Assembly: GCF_037038585.1 (NCBI RefSeq)
Contig: NC_092521.1
Location: 104,052,398-104,116,397 of the forward strand
Source of the DNA: Patagioenas fasciata
Taxonomy: Eukaryota; Chordata; Aves; Columbiformes; Columbidae
Direction of reading: 5' to 3'
DNA: 64,000 nt
Both the position numbers and the translations under genes were made by a program. Positions 37,356-49,239 of the stretch are shown piece after piece (positions within the stretch are counted from its first letter, which is position 1; the number at the start of each line of letters is the position of its first letter). The notes under the pieces are model-generated. The model did no database searches. It worked only from the letters and a program-made list of their open reading frames with translations, and was not told where the DNA came from.

Positions 37356-39053
37356 GGGAATCCGTCTCTGTTGAGCAGATGTCAATCCTGCCTCGCTTTT
37401 GCTTTGTTGCCTCTACCAAGATGATTTCCCGTTTCTCTCTTCACTGGAGCACGCAGACACAGCCAACGCACATCAAGTGTCAAGAGACACGCTCTGCTGA
37501 GCTCAACACTTGTGCAGATGCACATGTGCGACGAAGTCAACACACGTGCTTGTGGAGAGAAAGAAAGGGACTCCCAGGCGTGTGGAGCGACGGGGAGAAA
37601 GAGCGGGCGCTGAGGAACACAGTTTCAAACAGACTGTCTCCACACAAACAGGCACCTGTCTGCAGGTATCCTAGATCTTGATTCTTGAACTTGAGGAAAC
37701 ACGCGTCTGAGCAAAACTCCCAAACGCTTCCAGGAAAGACACACGCTCTCCCACAAGCACACAAGTGTTTGCCCTCAGCTATAGATCAGGGACAAGCTTG
37801 TGAAGAGATGCCCTGCTATTCTTTCGCCTTATGGCATCATGTGTTTCGTTTCTCTTGGAGATCGATTGTTAAACGTCTTTCCTAGGGCGACTGTGAAGCA
37901 TTTGCCACCGGCGGAGAAGTCGCACGGAGCAGCATTCAGTACTGCCTACGAGTGTCTTTGCTACCCTACTAGCGGAGCTCCAAGAACAGGCACACATCTT
38001 CAGGTACCTTCCAAATGTGGATTCCCCTGCAGCCCCGTAGGCGGGCGTGCAGTACGCCAACCATCGACGGACGTTTTTCCCCTCAAGCCTGTCAGGACGT
38101 TGCTCGTCCGTCTTTCCCTCAATAGATGGGAGTAGGCGCGCTTGCGGATGTGTGCGTGTGTGTGGCCACGCGTTTGCTTAGGCATCAGTGTGTGAAAAGG
38201 TAGGTGCTTTTCTCTAGCTGCGTGTGCGTGCACGTGGTGCTGGGTGCACATCCCTGGGTGCTCGAGGTAAGGTTTCTGCATGGTTTTCGCTGAGGAATCG
38301 TGTGTGTGCACATGGACAAAGAGAAGGCGCAGCAACCAGGTTCCAGCGCCGAAGAAGGCAAAAGGCAAGGTTTCCGGCGCTATCTCCTTCACTCCCCAGT
38401 CCTAGTCGCGCAAAGCAAGCCGCTAAGCCGGCGACCGGCAAGAGAGCTACAACGAAGCATGCCGAACGGAGAAAATAGCAGCAGCGCATCTGTTCACACC
38501 TTGTTTCTGCCATGTGCTTGAACGCCAAGACGTTCGCGCTTCTGTGAGATGAAAGACGTCCTTCTGCATATGTGGTTGCTCACACCGGTGCACTTGTTAG
38601 TGTATCCATTCAGTCCTGGGCTGCGGGGCATTCAGAAGTGGCTCTGTGGAGACGTCTGCATAGAGGCAGCTGTCAGAACACGCACACTCGATTGTTCACC
38701 AAAACATATGCAGACGCGTCCTTAGCCTGTAGATTTGGATGCACAGAGTTCCCTGTGTTCGCAAGAGACAAGGGAATCGCGTCTGTACGCACAGAAGCAA
38801 TAGCGGACCGTTTCCCTCGGAGCGAACGCGAAAGAGCCGTCTATATACTCGCAGACACGGGAACGTGCCTCAATGCGGTCACAGAGGCAGCAGCTTTTGC
38901 ACAGATGCTCTGGTGATTCTGGCACTTTCCACGCACACTCCTGAAAGTCGCGCACACTGCTGTTCACTCGCTAAACGACCTCTTGGGAAACACGTCTCCG
39001 GTCGATGGACCGCTCAGATTGCTTCTCGTGTAACTGTGAACTGTGTCAGCGCA
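37356..39053 (+). repeat. Satellite unit 23
   Basis: Shares C at u389, A at u529 and G at u711 with unit 22. It has three private transversions within 14 bp, at u553, u557 and u566 (37908, 37912 and 37921). The u566 change removes a TAG and opens a 111-codon frame found in no other unit. Confidence 0.97.
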
Positions 39054-40751
39054 GGGAATCCGTCTCTGTTGAGCAGATGTCAATCCTGCCTCGCTTTTGC
39101 TTTGTTGCCTCTACCAAGATGATTTCCCGTTTCTCTCTTCACTGGAGCACGCAGACACAGCCAACGCACATCAAGTGTCAAGAGACACACTCTGCTGAGC
39201 TCAACGCTTGTGCAGATGCACATGTGCGACGAAGTCAACACACGTGCTTGTGGAGAGAAAGAAAGGGACTCCCAGGCGTGTGGAGCGACGGGGAGAAAGA
39301 GCGGGCGCTGAGGAACACAGTTTCAAACAGACTGTCTCCACACAAACAGGCACCTGTCTGCAGGTATCCTAGATCTTGATTCTTGAACTTGAGGAAACAC
39401 GCGTCTGAGCAAAACTCCCAAACGCTTCCAGGAAAGACACAGGCTCTCCCACAAGCACACAAGTGTTTGCCCTCAGCTATAGATCAGGGACAAGCTTGTG
39501 AAGAGATGCCCTGCTATTCTTTCGCCTTATGGCATCATGTGTTTCGTTTCTCTTGGAGATCGATTGTTAAACGTCTTTCCTCGGGCGACTGTGAAGCATT
39601 TGCCAGCGGAGGAGAAGTAGCACGGAGCAGCATTCAGTACTGCCTACGAGTGTCTTTGCTACCCTACTAGCGGAGCTCCAAGAACAGGCACACATCTTCA
39701 GGTACCTTCCAAATGTGGATTCCCCTGCAGCCCCGTAGGCGGGCGTGCAGTACGCCAACCATCAACGGACGTTTTTCCCCTCAAGCCTGTCAGGACGTTG
39801 CTCGTCCGTCTTTCCCTCAATAGATGGGAGTAGGCGCGCTTGCGGATGTGTGCGTGTGTGTGGCCACGCGTTTGCTTAGGCATCAGTGTGTGAAAAGGTA
39901 GGTGCTTTTCTCTAGCTGCGTGTGCGTGCACGTGGTGCTGGGTGCACATCCCTGGGTGCTCGAGGTAAGGTTTCTGCATGGTTTTCGCTGAGGAATCGTG
40001 TGTGTGCACATGGACAAAGAGAAGGCGCAGCAACCAGGTTCCAGCGCCGAAGAAGGCAAAAGGCAAGGTTTCCGGCGCTATCTCCTTCACTCCCCAGTCC
40101 TAGTCGCGCAAAGCAAGCCGCTAAGCCGGCGACCGGCAAGAGAGCTACAACGAAGCATGCCGAACGGAGAAAATAGCAGCAGCGCATCTGTTCACACCTT
40201 GTTTCTGCCATGTGCTTGAACGCCAAGACGTTCGCGCTTCTGTGAGATGAAAGACGTCCTTCTGCATATGTGGTTGCTCACACCGGTGCACTTGTTAGTG
40301 TATCCATTCAGTCCTGGGCTGCGGGGCATTCAGAAGTGGCTCTGTGGAGACGTCTGCATAGAGGCAGCTGTCAGAACACGCACACTCGATTGTTCACCAA
40401 AACATATGCAGACGCGTCCTTAGCCTGTAGATTTGGATGCACAGAGTTCCCTGTGTTCGCAAGAGACAAGGGAATCGCGTCTGTACGCACAGAAGCAATA
40501 GCGGACCGTTTCCCTCGGAGCGAACGCGAAAGAGCCGTCTATATACTCGCAGACACGGGAACGTGCCTCAATGCGGTCACAGAGGCAGCAGCTTTTGCAC
40601 AGATGCTCTGGTGATTCTGGCACTTTCCACGCACACTCCTGAAAGTCGCGCACACTGCTGTTCACTCGCTAAACGACCTCTTGGGAAACACGTCTCCGGT
40701 CGATGGACCGCTCAGATTGCTTCTCGTGTAACTGTGAACTGTGTCAGCGCA
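39054..40751 (+). repeat. Satellite unit 24
   Basis: Near-consensus unit between two diverged neighbours, by eye the same as units 3, 12 and 17. Confidence 0.97.
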
Positions 40752-42449
40752 GGGAATCCGTCTCTGTTGAGCAGATGTCAATCCTGCCTCGCTTTTGCTT
40801 TGTTGCCTCTACCAAGATGATTTCCCGTTTCTCTCTTCACTGGAGCACGCAGACACAGCCAACGCACATCAAGTGTCAAGAGACACACTCTGCTGAGCTC
40901 AACGCTTGTGCAGATGCACATGTGCGACGAAGTCAACACACGTGCTTGTGGAGAGAAAGAAAGGGACTCCCAGGCGTGTGGAGCGACGGGGAGAAAGAGC
41001 GGGCGCTGAGGAACACAGTTTCAAACAGACTGTCTCCACACAAACAGGCACCTGTCTGCAGGTATCCTAGATCTTGATTCTTGAACTTGAGGAAACACGC
41101 GTCTGAGCAAAACTCCCAAACGCTTCCAGGAAAGACACACGCTCTCCCACAAGCACACAAGTGTTTGCCCTCAGCTATAGATCAGGGACAAGCTTGTGAA
41201 GAGATGCCCTGCTATTCTTTCGCCTTATGGCATCATGTGTTTCGTTTCTCTTGGAGATCGATTGTTAAACGTCTTTCCTCGGGCGACTGTGAAGCATTTG
41301 CCAGCGGAGGAGAAGTAGCACGGAGCAGCATTCAGTACTGCCTACGAGTGTCTTTGCTACCCTACTAGCGGAGCTCCAAGAACAGGCACACATCTTCAGG
41401 TACCTTCCAAATGTGGATTCCCCTGCAGCCCCGTAGGCGGGCGTGCAGTACGCCAACCATCAACGGACGTTTTTCCCCTCAAGCCTGTCAGGACGTTGCT
41501 CGTCCGTCTTTCCCTCAATAGATGGGAGTAGGCGCGCTTGCGGATGTGTGCGTGTGTGTGGCCACGCGTTTGCTTAGGCATCAGTGTGTGAAAAGGTAGG
41601 TGGTTTTCTCTAGCTGCGTGTGCGTGCACGTGGTGCTGGGTGCACATCCCTGGGTGCTCGAGGTAAGGTTTCTGCATGGTTTTCGCTGAGGAATCGTGTG
41701 TGTGCACATGGACAAAGAGAAGGCGCAGCAACCAGGTTCCAGCGCCGAAGAAGGCAAAAGGCAAGGTTTCCGGCGCTATCTCCTTCACTCCCCAGTCCTA
41801 GTCGCGCAAAGCAAGCCGCTAAGCCGGCGACCGGCAAGAGAGCTACAACGAAGCATGCCGAACGGAGAAAATAGCAGCAGCGCATCTGTTCACACCTTGT
41901 TTCTGCCATGTGCTTGAACGCCAAGACGTTCGCGCTTCTGTGAGATGAAAGACGTCCTTCTGCATATGTGGTTGCTCACACCGGTGCACTTGTTAGTGTA
42001 TCCATTCAGTCCTGGGCTGCGGGGCATTCAGAAGTGGCTCTGTGGAGACGTCTGCATAGAGGCAGCTGTCAGAACACGCACACTCGATTGTTCACCAAAA
42101 CATATGCAGACGCGTCCTTAGCCTGTAGATTTGGATGCACACAGTTCCCTGTGTTCGCAAGAGACAAGGGAATCGCGTCTGTACGCACAGAAGCAATAGC
42201 GGACCGTTTCCCTCGGAGCGAACGCGAAAGAGCCGTCTATATACTCGCAGACACGGGAACGTGCCTCAATGCGGTCACAGAGGCAGCAGCTTTTGCACAG
42301 ATGCTCTGGTGATTCTGGCACTTTCCACGCACACTCCTGAAAGTCGCGCACACTGCTGTTCACTCGCTAAACGACCTCTTGGGAAACACGTCTCCGGTCG
42401 ATGGACCGCTCAGATTGCTTCTCGTGTAACTGTGAACTGTGTCAGCGCA
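40752..42449 (+). repeat. Satellite unit 25
   Basis: Carries C at u389 (shared with units 22-23), a private G at u852 and C at u1391 (shared with units 27, 28 and 33). Confidence 0.97.
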
Positions 42450-44147
42450 GGGAATCCGTCTCTGTTGAGCAGATGTCAATCCTGCCTCGCTTTTGCTTTG
42501 TTGCCTCTACCAAGATGATTTCCCGTTTCTCTCTTCACTGGAGCACGCAGACACAGCCAACGCACATCAAGTGTCAAGAGACACAGTCTGCTGAGCTCAA
42601 CGCTTGTGCAGATGCACATGTGCGACGAAGTCAACACACGTGCTTGTGGAGAGAAAGAAAGGGACTCCCAGGCGTGTGGAGCGACGGGGAGAAAGAGCGG
42701 GCGCTGAGGAACACAGTTTCAAACAGACTGTCTCCACACAAACAGGCACCTGTCTGCAGGTATCCTAGATCTTGATTCTTGAACTTGAGGAAACACGCGT
42801 CTGAGCAAAACTCCCAAACGCTTCCAGGAAAGACACAGGCTCTCCCACAAGCACACAAGTGTTTGCCCTCAGCTATAGATCAGGGACAAGCTTATGAAGA
42901 GATGCCCTGCTATTCTTTCGCCTTATGGCATCATGTGTTTCGTTTCTCTTGGAGATCGATTGTTAAACGTCTTTCCTCGGGCGACTGTGAAGCATTTGCC
43001 AGCGGAGGAGAAGTAGCACGGAGCAGCATTCAGTACTGCCTACGAGTGTCTTTGCTACCCTACTAGCGGAGCTCCAAGAACAGGCACACATCTTCAGGTA
43101 CCTTCCAAATGTGGATTCCCCTGCAGCCCCGTAGGCGGGCGTGCAGTACGCCAACCATCGACGGACGTTTTTCCCCTCAAGCCTGTCAGGACGTTGCTCG
43201 TCCGTCTTTCCCTCAATAGATGGGAGTAGGCGCGCTTGCGGATGTGTGCGTGTGTGTGGCCACGCGTTTGCTTAGGCATCAGTGTGTGAAAAGGTAGGTG
43301 CTTTTCTCTAGCTGCGTGTGCGTGCACGTGGTGCTGGGTGCACATCCCTGGGTGCTCGTGGAAAGGTTTCTGCATGGTTTTCGCTGAGGAATCGTGTGTG
43401 TGCACATGGACAAAGAGAAGGCGCAGCAACCAGGTTCCAGCGCCGAAGAAGGCAAAAGGCAAGGTTTCCGGCGCTATCTCCTTCTCTCCGCAGACCTAGT
43501 CGCGCAAAGCAAGCCGCTAAGCCGGCGACCGGCAAGAGATCTACAACGAAGCATGCCGAACGGAGAAAATAGCAGCAGCGCATCTGTTCACACCTTGTTT
43601 CTGCCATGTGCTTGAACGCCAAGACGTTCGTGCTTCTGTGAGATGAAAGACGTCCTTCTGCATATGTGGTTGCTCACACCGGTGCACTTGTTAGTGTATC
43701 CATTCAGTCCTGGGCTGCGGGGCATTCAGAAGTGGCTCTGTGGAGACGTCTGCATAGAGGCAGCTGTCAGAACACGCACACTCGATTGTTCACCAAAACA
43801 TATGCAGACGCGTCCTTAGCCTGTAGATTTGGATGCACAGAGTTCCCTGTGTTCGCAAGAGACAAGGGAATCGCGTCTGTACGCACAGAAGCAATAGCGG
43901 ACCGTTTCCCTCGGAGCGAACGCGAAAGAGCCGTCTATATACTCGCAGACACGGGAACGTGCCTCAATGCGGTCACAGAGGCAGCAGCTTTTGCACAGAT
44001 GCTCTGGTGATTCTGGCACTTTCCACGCACACTCCTGAAAGTCGCGCACACTGCTGTTCACTCGCTAAACGACCTCTTGGGAAACACGTCTCCGGTCGAT
44101 GGACCGCTCAGATTGCTTCTCGTGTAACTGTGAACTGTGTCAGCGCA
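42450..44147 (+). repeat. Satellite unit 26 (diverged subfamily)
   Basis: Carries a private G at u137, A at u445 (shared with unit 27), G at u711 (shared with units 22-23), and the full subfamily tract at u910-1182 listed separately. Outside that tract its 3' third is consensus and it keeps the 1,698-bp length. Confidence 0.97.
43359..43631 (+). repeat. Diverged subfamily tract in unit 26
   Basis: Seven substitutions lie within 273 bp: T at 43359, A at 43362, T at 43485, G at 43490, A at 43494, T at 43540 and T at 43631. Six of the seven are transversions. The changes remove the XhoI-type CTCGAG and create AGATCT. They are absent from units 1-25 and 29-38. Confidence 0.9.
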
Positions 44148-45844
44148 GGGAATCCGTCTCTGTTGAGCAGATGTCAATCCTGCCTCGCTTTTGCTTTGTT
44201 GCCTCTACCAAGATGATTTCCCGTTTCTCTCTTCACTGGAGCACGCAGACACAGCCAACGCACATCAAGTGTCAAGAGACACACTCTGCTGAGCTCAACG
44301 CTTGTGCAGATGCACATGTGCGACGAAGTCAACACACGTGCTTGTGGAGAGAAAGAAAGGGACTCCCAGGCGTGTGGAGCGACGGGGAGAAAGAGCGGGC
44401 GCTGAGGAACACAGTTTCAAACAGACTGTCTCCACACAAACAGGCACCTGTCTGCAGGTATCCTAGATCTTGATTCTTGAACTTGAGGAAACACGCGTCT
44501 GAGCAAAACTCCCAAACGCTTCCAGGAAAGACACAGGCTCTCCCACAAGCACACAAGTGTTTGCCCTCAGCTATAGATCAGGGACAAGCTTATGAAGAGA
44601 TGCCCTGCTATTCTTTCGCCTTATGGCATCATGTGTTTCGTTTCTCTTGGAGATCGATTGTTAAACGTCTTTCCTCGGGCGACTGTGAAGCATTTGCCAG
44701 CGGAGGAGAAGTAGCACGGAGCAGCATTCAGTACTGCCTACGAGTGTCTTTGCTACCCTACTAGCGGAGCTCCAAGAACAGGCACACATCTTCAGGTACC
44801 TTCCAAATGTGGATTCCCCTGCAGCCCCGTAGGCGGGCGTGCAGTACGCCAACCATCAACGGACGTTTTTCCCCTCAAGCCTGTCAGGACGTTGCTCGTC
44901 CGTCTTTCCCTCAATAGATGGGAGTAGGCGCGCTTGCGGATGTGTGCGTGTGTGTGGCCACGCGTTTGCTTAGGCATCAGTGTGTGAAAAGGTAGGTGCT
45001 TTTCTCTAGCTGCGTGTGCGTGCACGTGGTGCTGGGTGCACATCCCTGGGTGCTCGTGGAAAGGTTTCTGCATGGTTTTCGCTGAAGAATCGTGTGTGTG
45101 CACATGGACAAAGAGAAGGCGCAGCAACCAGGTTCCAGCGCCGAAGAAGGCAAAAGGCAAGGTTTCCGGCGCTATCTCCTTCTCTCCGCAGACCTAGTCG
45201 CGCAAAGCAAGCCGCTAAGCCGGCGACCGGCAAGAGATCTACAACGAAGCATGCCGAACGGAGAAAATAGCAGCAGCGCATCTGTTCACACCTTGTTTCT
45301 GCCATGTGCTTGAACGCCAAGACGTTCGTGCTTCTGTGAGATGAAAGACGTCCTTCTGCATATGTGGTTGCTCACACCGGTGCACTTGTTAGTGTATCCA
45401 TTCAGTCCTGGGCTGCGGGGCATTCAGAAGTGGCTCTGTGGAGACGTCTGCATAGAGGCAGCTGTCAGAACACGCACACTCGATTGTTCACCAAAACATA
45501 TGCAGACGCGTCCTTAGCCTGTAGATTTGGATGCACACAGTTCCCTGTGTTCGCAAGAGACAAGGGAATCGCGTCTGTACGCACAGAAGCAATAGCGGAC
45601 CGTTTCCCTCGGAGTGAACGCGAAGAGCCGTCTATGTACTCGCAGACACGGGAACGTGCCTCAATGCGGTCACAGAGGCAGCAGCTTTTGCACAGATGCT
45701 CTGGTGATTCTGGCACTTTCCAGGCACACTCCTGAAAGTCGCGCACACTGCTGTTCACTCGCTAAACGACCTCTTGGGAAACACGTCTCCGGTCGACGGA
45801 CCGCTCAGATTGCTTCTCGTGTAACTGTGAACTGTGTCAGCGCA
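44148..45844 (+). repeat. Satellite unit 27 (diverged subfamily, 1,697 bp)
   Basis: Carries A at u445, the subfamily tract plus A at u939, C at u1391, T at u1468, the one-base deletion at u1476-1478, G at u1490 and C at u1651. It joins the left part of unit 26 to the right part of the unit 22/30 haplotype. Confidence 0.97.
45057..45329 (+). repeat. Diverged subfamily tract in unit 27
   Basis: Same seven substitutions as in unit 26, plus A at u939 shared with unit 28 only. Confidence 0.9.
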
Positions 45845-47541
45845 GGGAATCCGTCTCTGTTGAGCAGATGTCAATCCTGCCTCGCTTTTGCTTTGTTGCC
45901 TCTACCAAGATGATTTCCCGTTTCTCTCTTCACTGGAGCAGGCAGACACAGCCAACGCACATCAAGTGTCAAGAGACACGCTCTGCTGAGCTCAACGCTT
46001 GTGCAGATGCACATGTGCGACGAAGTCAACACACGTGCTTGTGGAGAGAAAGAAAGGGACTCCCAGGCGTGTGGAGCGACGGGGAGAAAGAGCGGGCGCT
46101 GAGGAACACAGTTTCAAACAGACTGTCTCCACACAAACAGGCACCTGTCTGCAGGTATCCTAGATCTTGATTCTTGAACTTGAGGAAACACGCGTCTGAG
46201 CAAAACTCCCAAACGCTTCCAGGAAAGACACAGGCTCTCCCACAAGCACACAGGTGTTTGCCCTCAGCTATAGATCAGGGACAAGCTTGTGAAGAGATGC
46301 CCTGCTATTCTTTCGCCTTATGGCATCATGTGTTTCGTTTCTCTTGGAGATCGATTGTTAAACGTCTTTCCTCGGGCGACTGTGAAGCATTTGCCAGCGG
46401 AGGAGAAGTAGCACGGAGCAGCATTCAGTACTGCCTACGAGTGTCTTTGCTACCCTACTAGCGGAGCTCCAAGAACAGGCACACATCTTCAGGTACCTTC
46501 CAAATGTGGATTCCCCTGCAGCCCCGTAGGCGGGCGTGCAGTACGCCAACCATCAACGGACGTTTTTCCCCTCAAGCCTGTCAGGACGTTGCTCGTCCGT
46601 CTTTCCCTCAATAGATGGGAGTAGGCGCGCTTGCGGATGTGTGCGTGTGTGTGGCCACGCGTTTGCTTAGGCATCAGTGTGTGAAAAGGTAGGTGCTTTT
46701 CTCTAGCTGCGTGTGCGTGCACGTGGTGCTGGGTGCACATCCCTGGGTGCTCGTGGAAAGGTTTCTGCATGGTTTTCGCTGAAGAATCGTGTGTGTGCAC
46801 ATGGACAAAGAGAAGGCGCAGCAACCAGGTTCCAGCGCCGAAGAAGGCAAAAGGCAAGGTTTCCGGCGCTATCTCCTTCTCTCCGCAGACCTAGTCGCGC
46901 AAAGCAAGCCGCTAAGCCGGCGACCGGCAAGAGATCTACAACGAAGCATGCCGAACGGAGAAAATAGCAGCAGCGCATCTGTTCACACCTTGTTTCTGCC
47001 ATGTGCTTGAACGCCAAGACGTTCGTGCTTCTGTGAGATGAAAGACGTCCTTCTGCATATGTGGTTGCTCACACCGGTGCACTTGTTAGTGTATCCATTC
47101 AGTCCTGGGCTGCGGGGCATTCAGAAGTGGCTCTGTGGAGACGTCTGCATAGAGGCAGCTGTCAGAACACGCACACTCGATTGTTCACCAAAACATATGC
47201 AGACGCGTCCTTAGCCTGTAGATTTGGATGCACACAGTTCCCTGTGTTCGCAAGAGACAAGGGAATCGCGTCTGTACGCACAGAAGCAATAGCGGACCGT
47301 TTCCCTCGGAGTGAACGCGAAGAGCCGTCTATGTACTCGCAGACACGGGAACGTGCCTCAATGCGGTCACAGAGGCAGCAGCTTTTGCACAGATGCTCTG
47401 GTGATTCTGGCACTTTCCAGGCACACTCCTGAAAGTCGCGCACACTGCTGTTCACTCGCTAAACGACCTCTTGGGAAACACGTCTCCGGTCGACGGACCG
47501 CTCAGATTGCTTCTCGTGTAACTGTGAACTGTGTCAGCGCA
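45845..47541 (+). repeat. Satellite unit 28 (diverged subfamily, 1,697 bp)
   Basis: Carries G at u97, G at u136, G at u409 (shared with unit 29), the subfamily tract plus A at u939, then the same 3' haplotype as unit 27 including the one-base deletion. From about u910 onward it looks the same as unit 27, suggesting a one-unit duplication. Confidence 0.97.
46754..47026 (+). repeat. Diverged subfamily tract in unit 28
   Basis: Same seven substitutions plus the u939 change. This is the last unit with the tract. Confidence 0.9.
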
Positions 47542-49239
47542 GGGAATCCGTCTCTGTTGAGCAGATGTCAATCCTGCCTCGCTTTTGCTTTGTTGCCTCT
47601 ACCAAGATGATTTCCCGTTTCTCTCTTCACTGGAGCACGCAGACACAGCCAACGCACATCAAGTGTCAAGAGACACGCTCTGCTGAGCTCAACGCTTGTG
47701 CAGATGCACATGTGCGACGAAGTCAACACACGTGCTTGTGGAGAGAAAGAAAGGGACTCCCAGGCGTGTGGAGCGACGGGGAGAAAGAGCGGGCGCTGAG
47801 GAACACAGTTTCAAACAGACTGTCTCCACACAAACAGGCACCTGTCTGCAGGTATCCTAGATCTTGATTCTTGAACTTGAGGAAACACGCGTCTGAGCAA
47901 AACTCCCAAACGCTTCCAGGAAAGACACAGGCTCTCCCACAAGCACACAGGTGTTTGCCCTCAGCTATAGATCAGGGACAAGCTTGTGAAGAGATGCCCT
48001 GCTATTCTTTCGCCTTATGGCATCATGTGTTTCGTTTCTCTTGGAGATCGATTGTTAAACGTCTTTCCTCGGGCGACTGTGAAGCATTTGCCAGCGGAGG
48101 AGAAGTAGCACGGAGCAGCATTCAGTACTGCCTACGAGTGTCTTTGCTACCCTACTAGCGGAGCTCCAAGAACAGGCACACATCTTCAGGTACCTTCCAA
48201 ATGTGGATTCCCCTGCAGCCCCGTAGGCGGGCGTGCAGTACGCCAACCATCAACGGACGTTTTTCCCCTCAAGCCTGTCAGGACGTTGCTCGTCCGTCTT
48301 TCCCTCAATAGATGGGAGTAGGCGCGCTTGCGGATGTGTGCGTGTGTGTGGCCACGCGTTTGCTTAGGCATCAGTGTGTGAAAAGGTAGGTGCTTTTCTC
48401 TAGCTGCGTGTGCGTGCACGTGGTGCTGGGTGCACATCCCTGGGTGCTCGAGGTAAGGTTTCTGCATGGTTTTCGCTGAGGAATCGTGTGTGTGCACATG
48501 GACAAAGAGAAGGCGCAGCAACCAGGTTCCAGCGCCGAAGAAGGCAAAAGGCAAGGTTTCCGGCGCTATCTCCTTCACTCCCCAGTCCTAGTCGCGCAAA
48601 GCAAGCCGCTAAGCCGGCGACCGGCAAGAGAGCTACAACGAAGCATGCCGAACGGAGAAAATAGCAGCAGCGCATCTGTTCACACCTTGTTTCTGCCATG
48701 TGCTTGAACGCCAAGACGTTCGCGCTTCTGTGAGATGAAAGACGTCCTTCTGCATCTGTGGTTGCTCACACCGGTGCACTTGTTAGTGTATCCATTCAGT
48801 CCTGGGCTGCGGGGCATTCAGAAGTGGCTCTGTGGAGACGTCTGCATAGAGGCAGCTGTCAGAACACGCACACTCGATTGTTCACCAAAACATATGCAGA
48901 CGCGTCCTTAGCCTGTAGATTTGGATGCACAGAGTTCCCTGTGTTCGCAAGAGACAAGGGAATCGCGTCTGTACGCACAGAAGCAATAGCGGACCGTTTC
49001 CCTCGGAGTGAACGCGAAAGAGCCGTCTATATACTCGCAGACACGGGAACGTGCCTCAATGCGGTCACAGAGGCAGCAGCTTTTGCACAGATGCTCTGGT
49101 GATTCTGGCACTTTCCACGCACACTCCTGAAAGTCGCGCACACTGCTGTTCACTCGCTAAACGACCTCTTGGGAAACACGTCTCCGGTCGATGGACCGCT
49201 CAGATTGCTTCTCGTGTAACTGTGAACTGTGTCAGCGCA
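47542..49239 (+). repeat. Satellite unit 29
   Basis: Carries G at u136, G at u409, G at u1131, C at u1215 and T at u1468. It lacks the subfamily tract, so the tract ends sharply between units 28 and 29. Confidence 0.97.
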
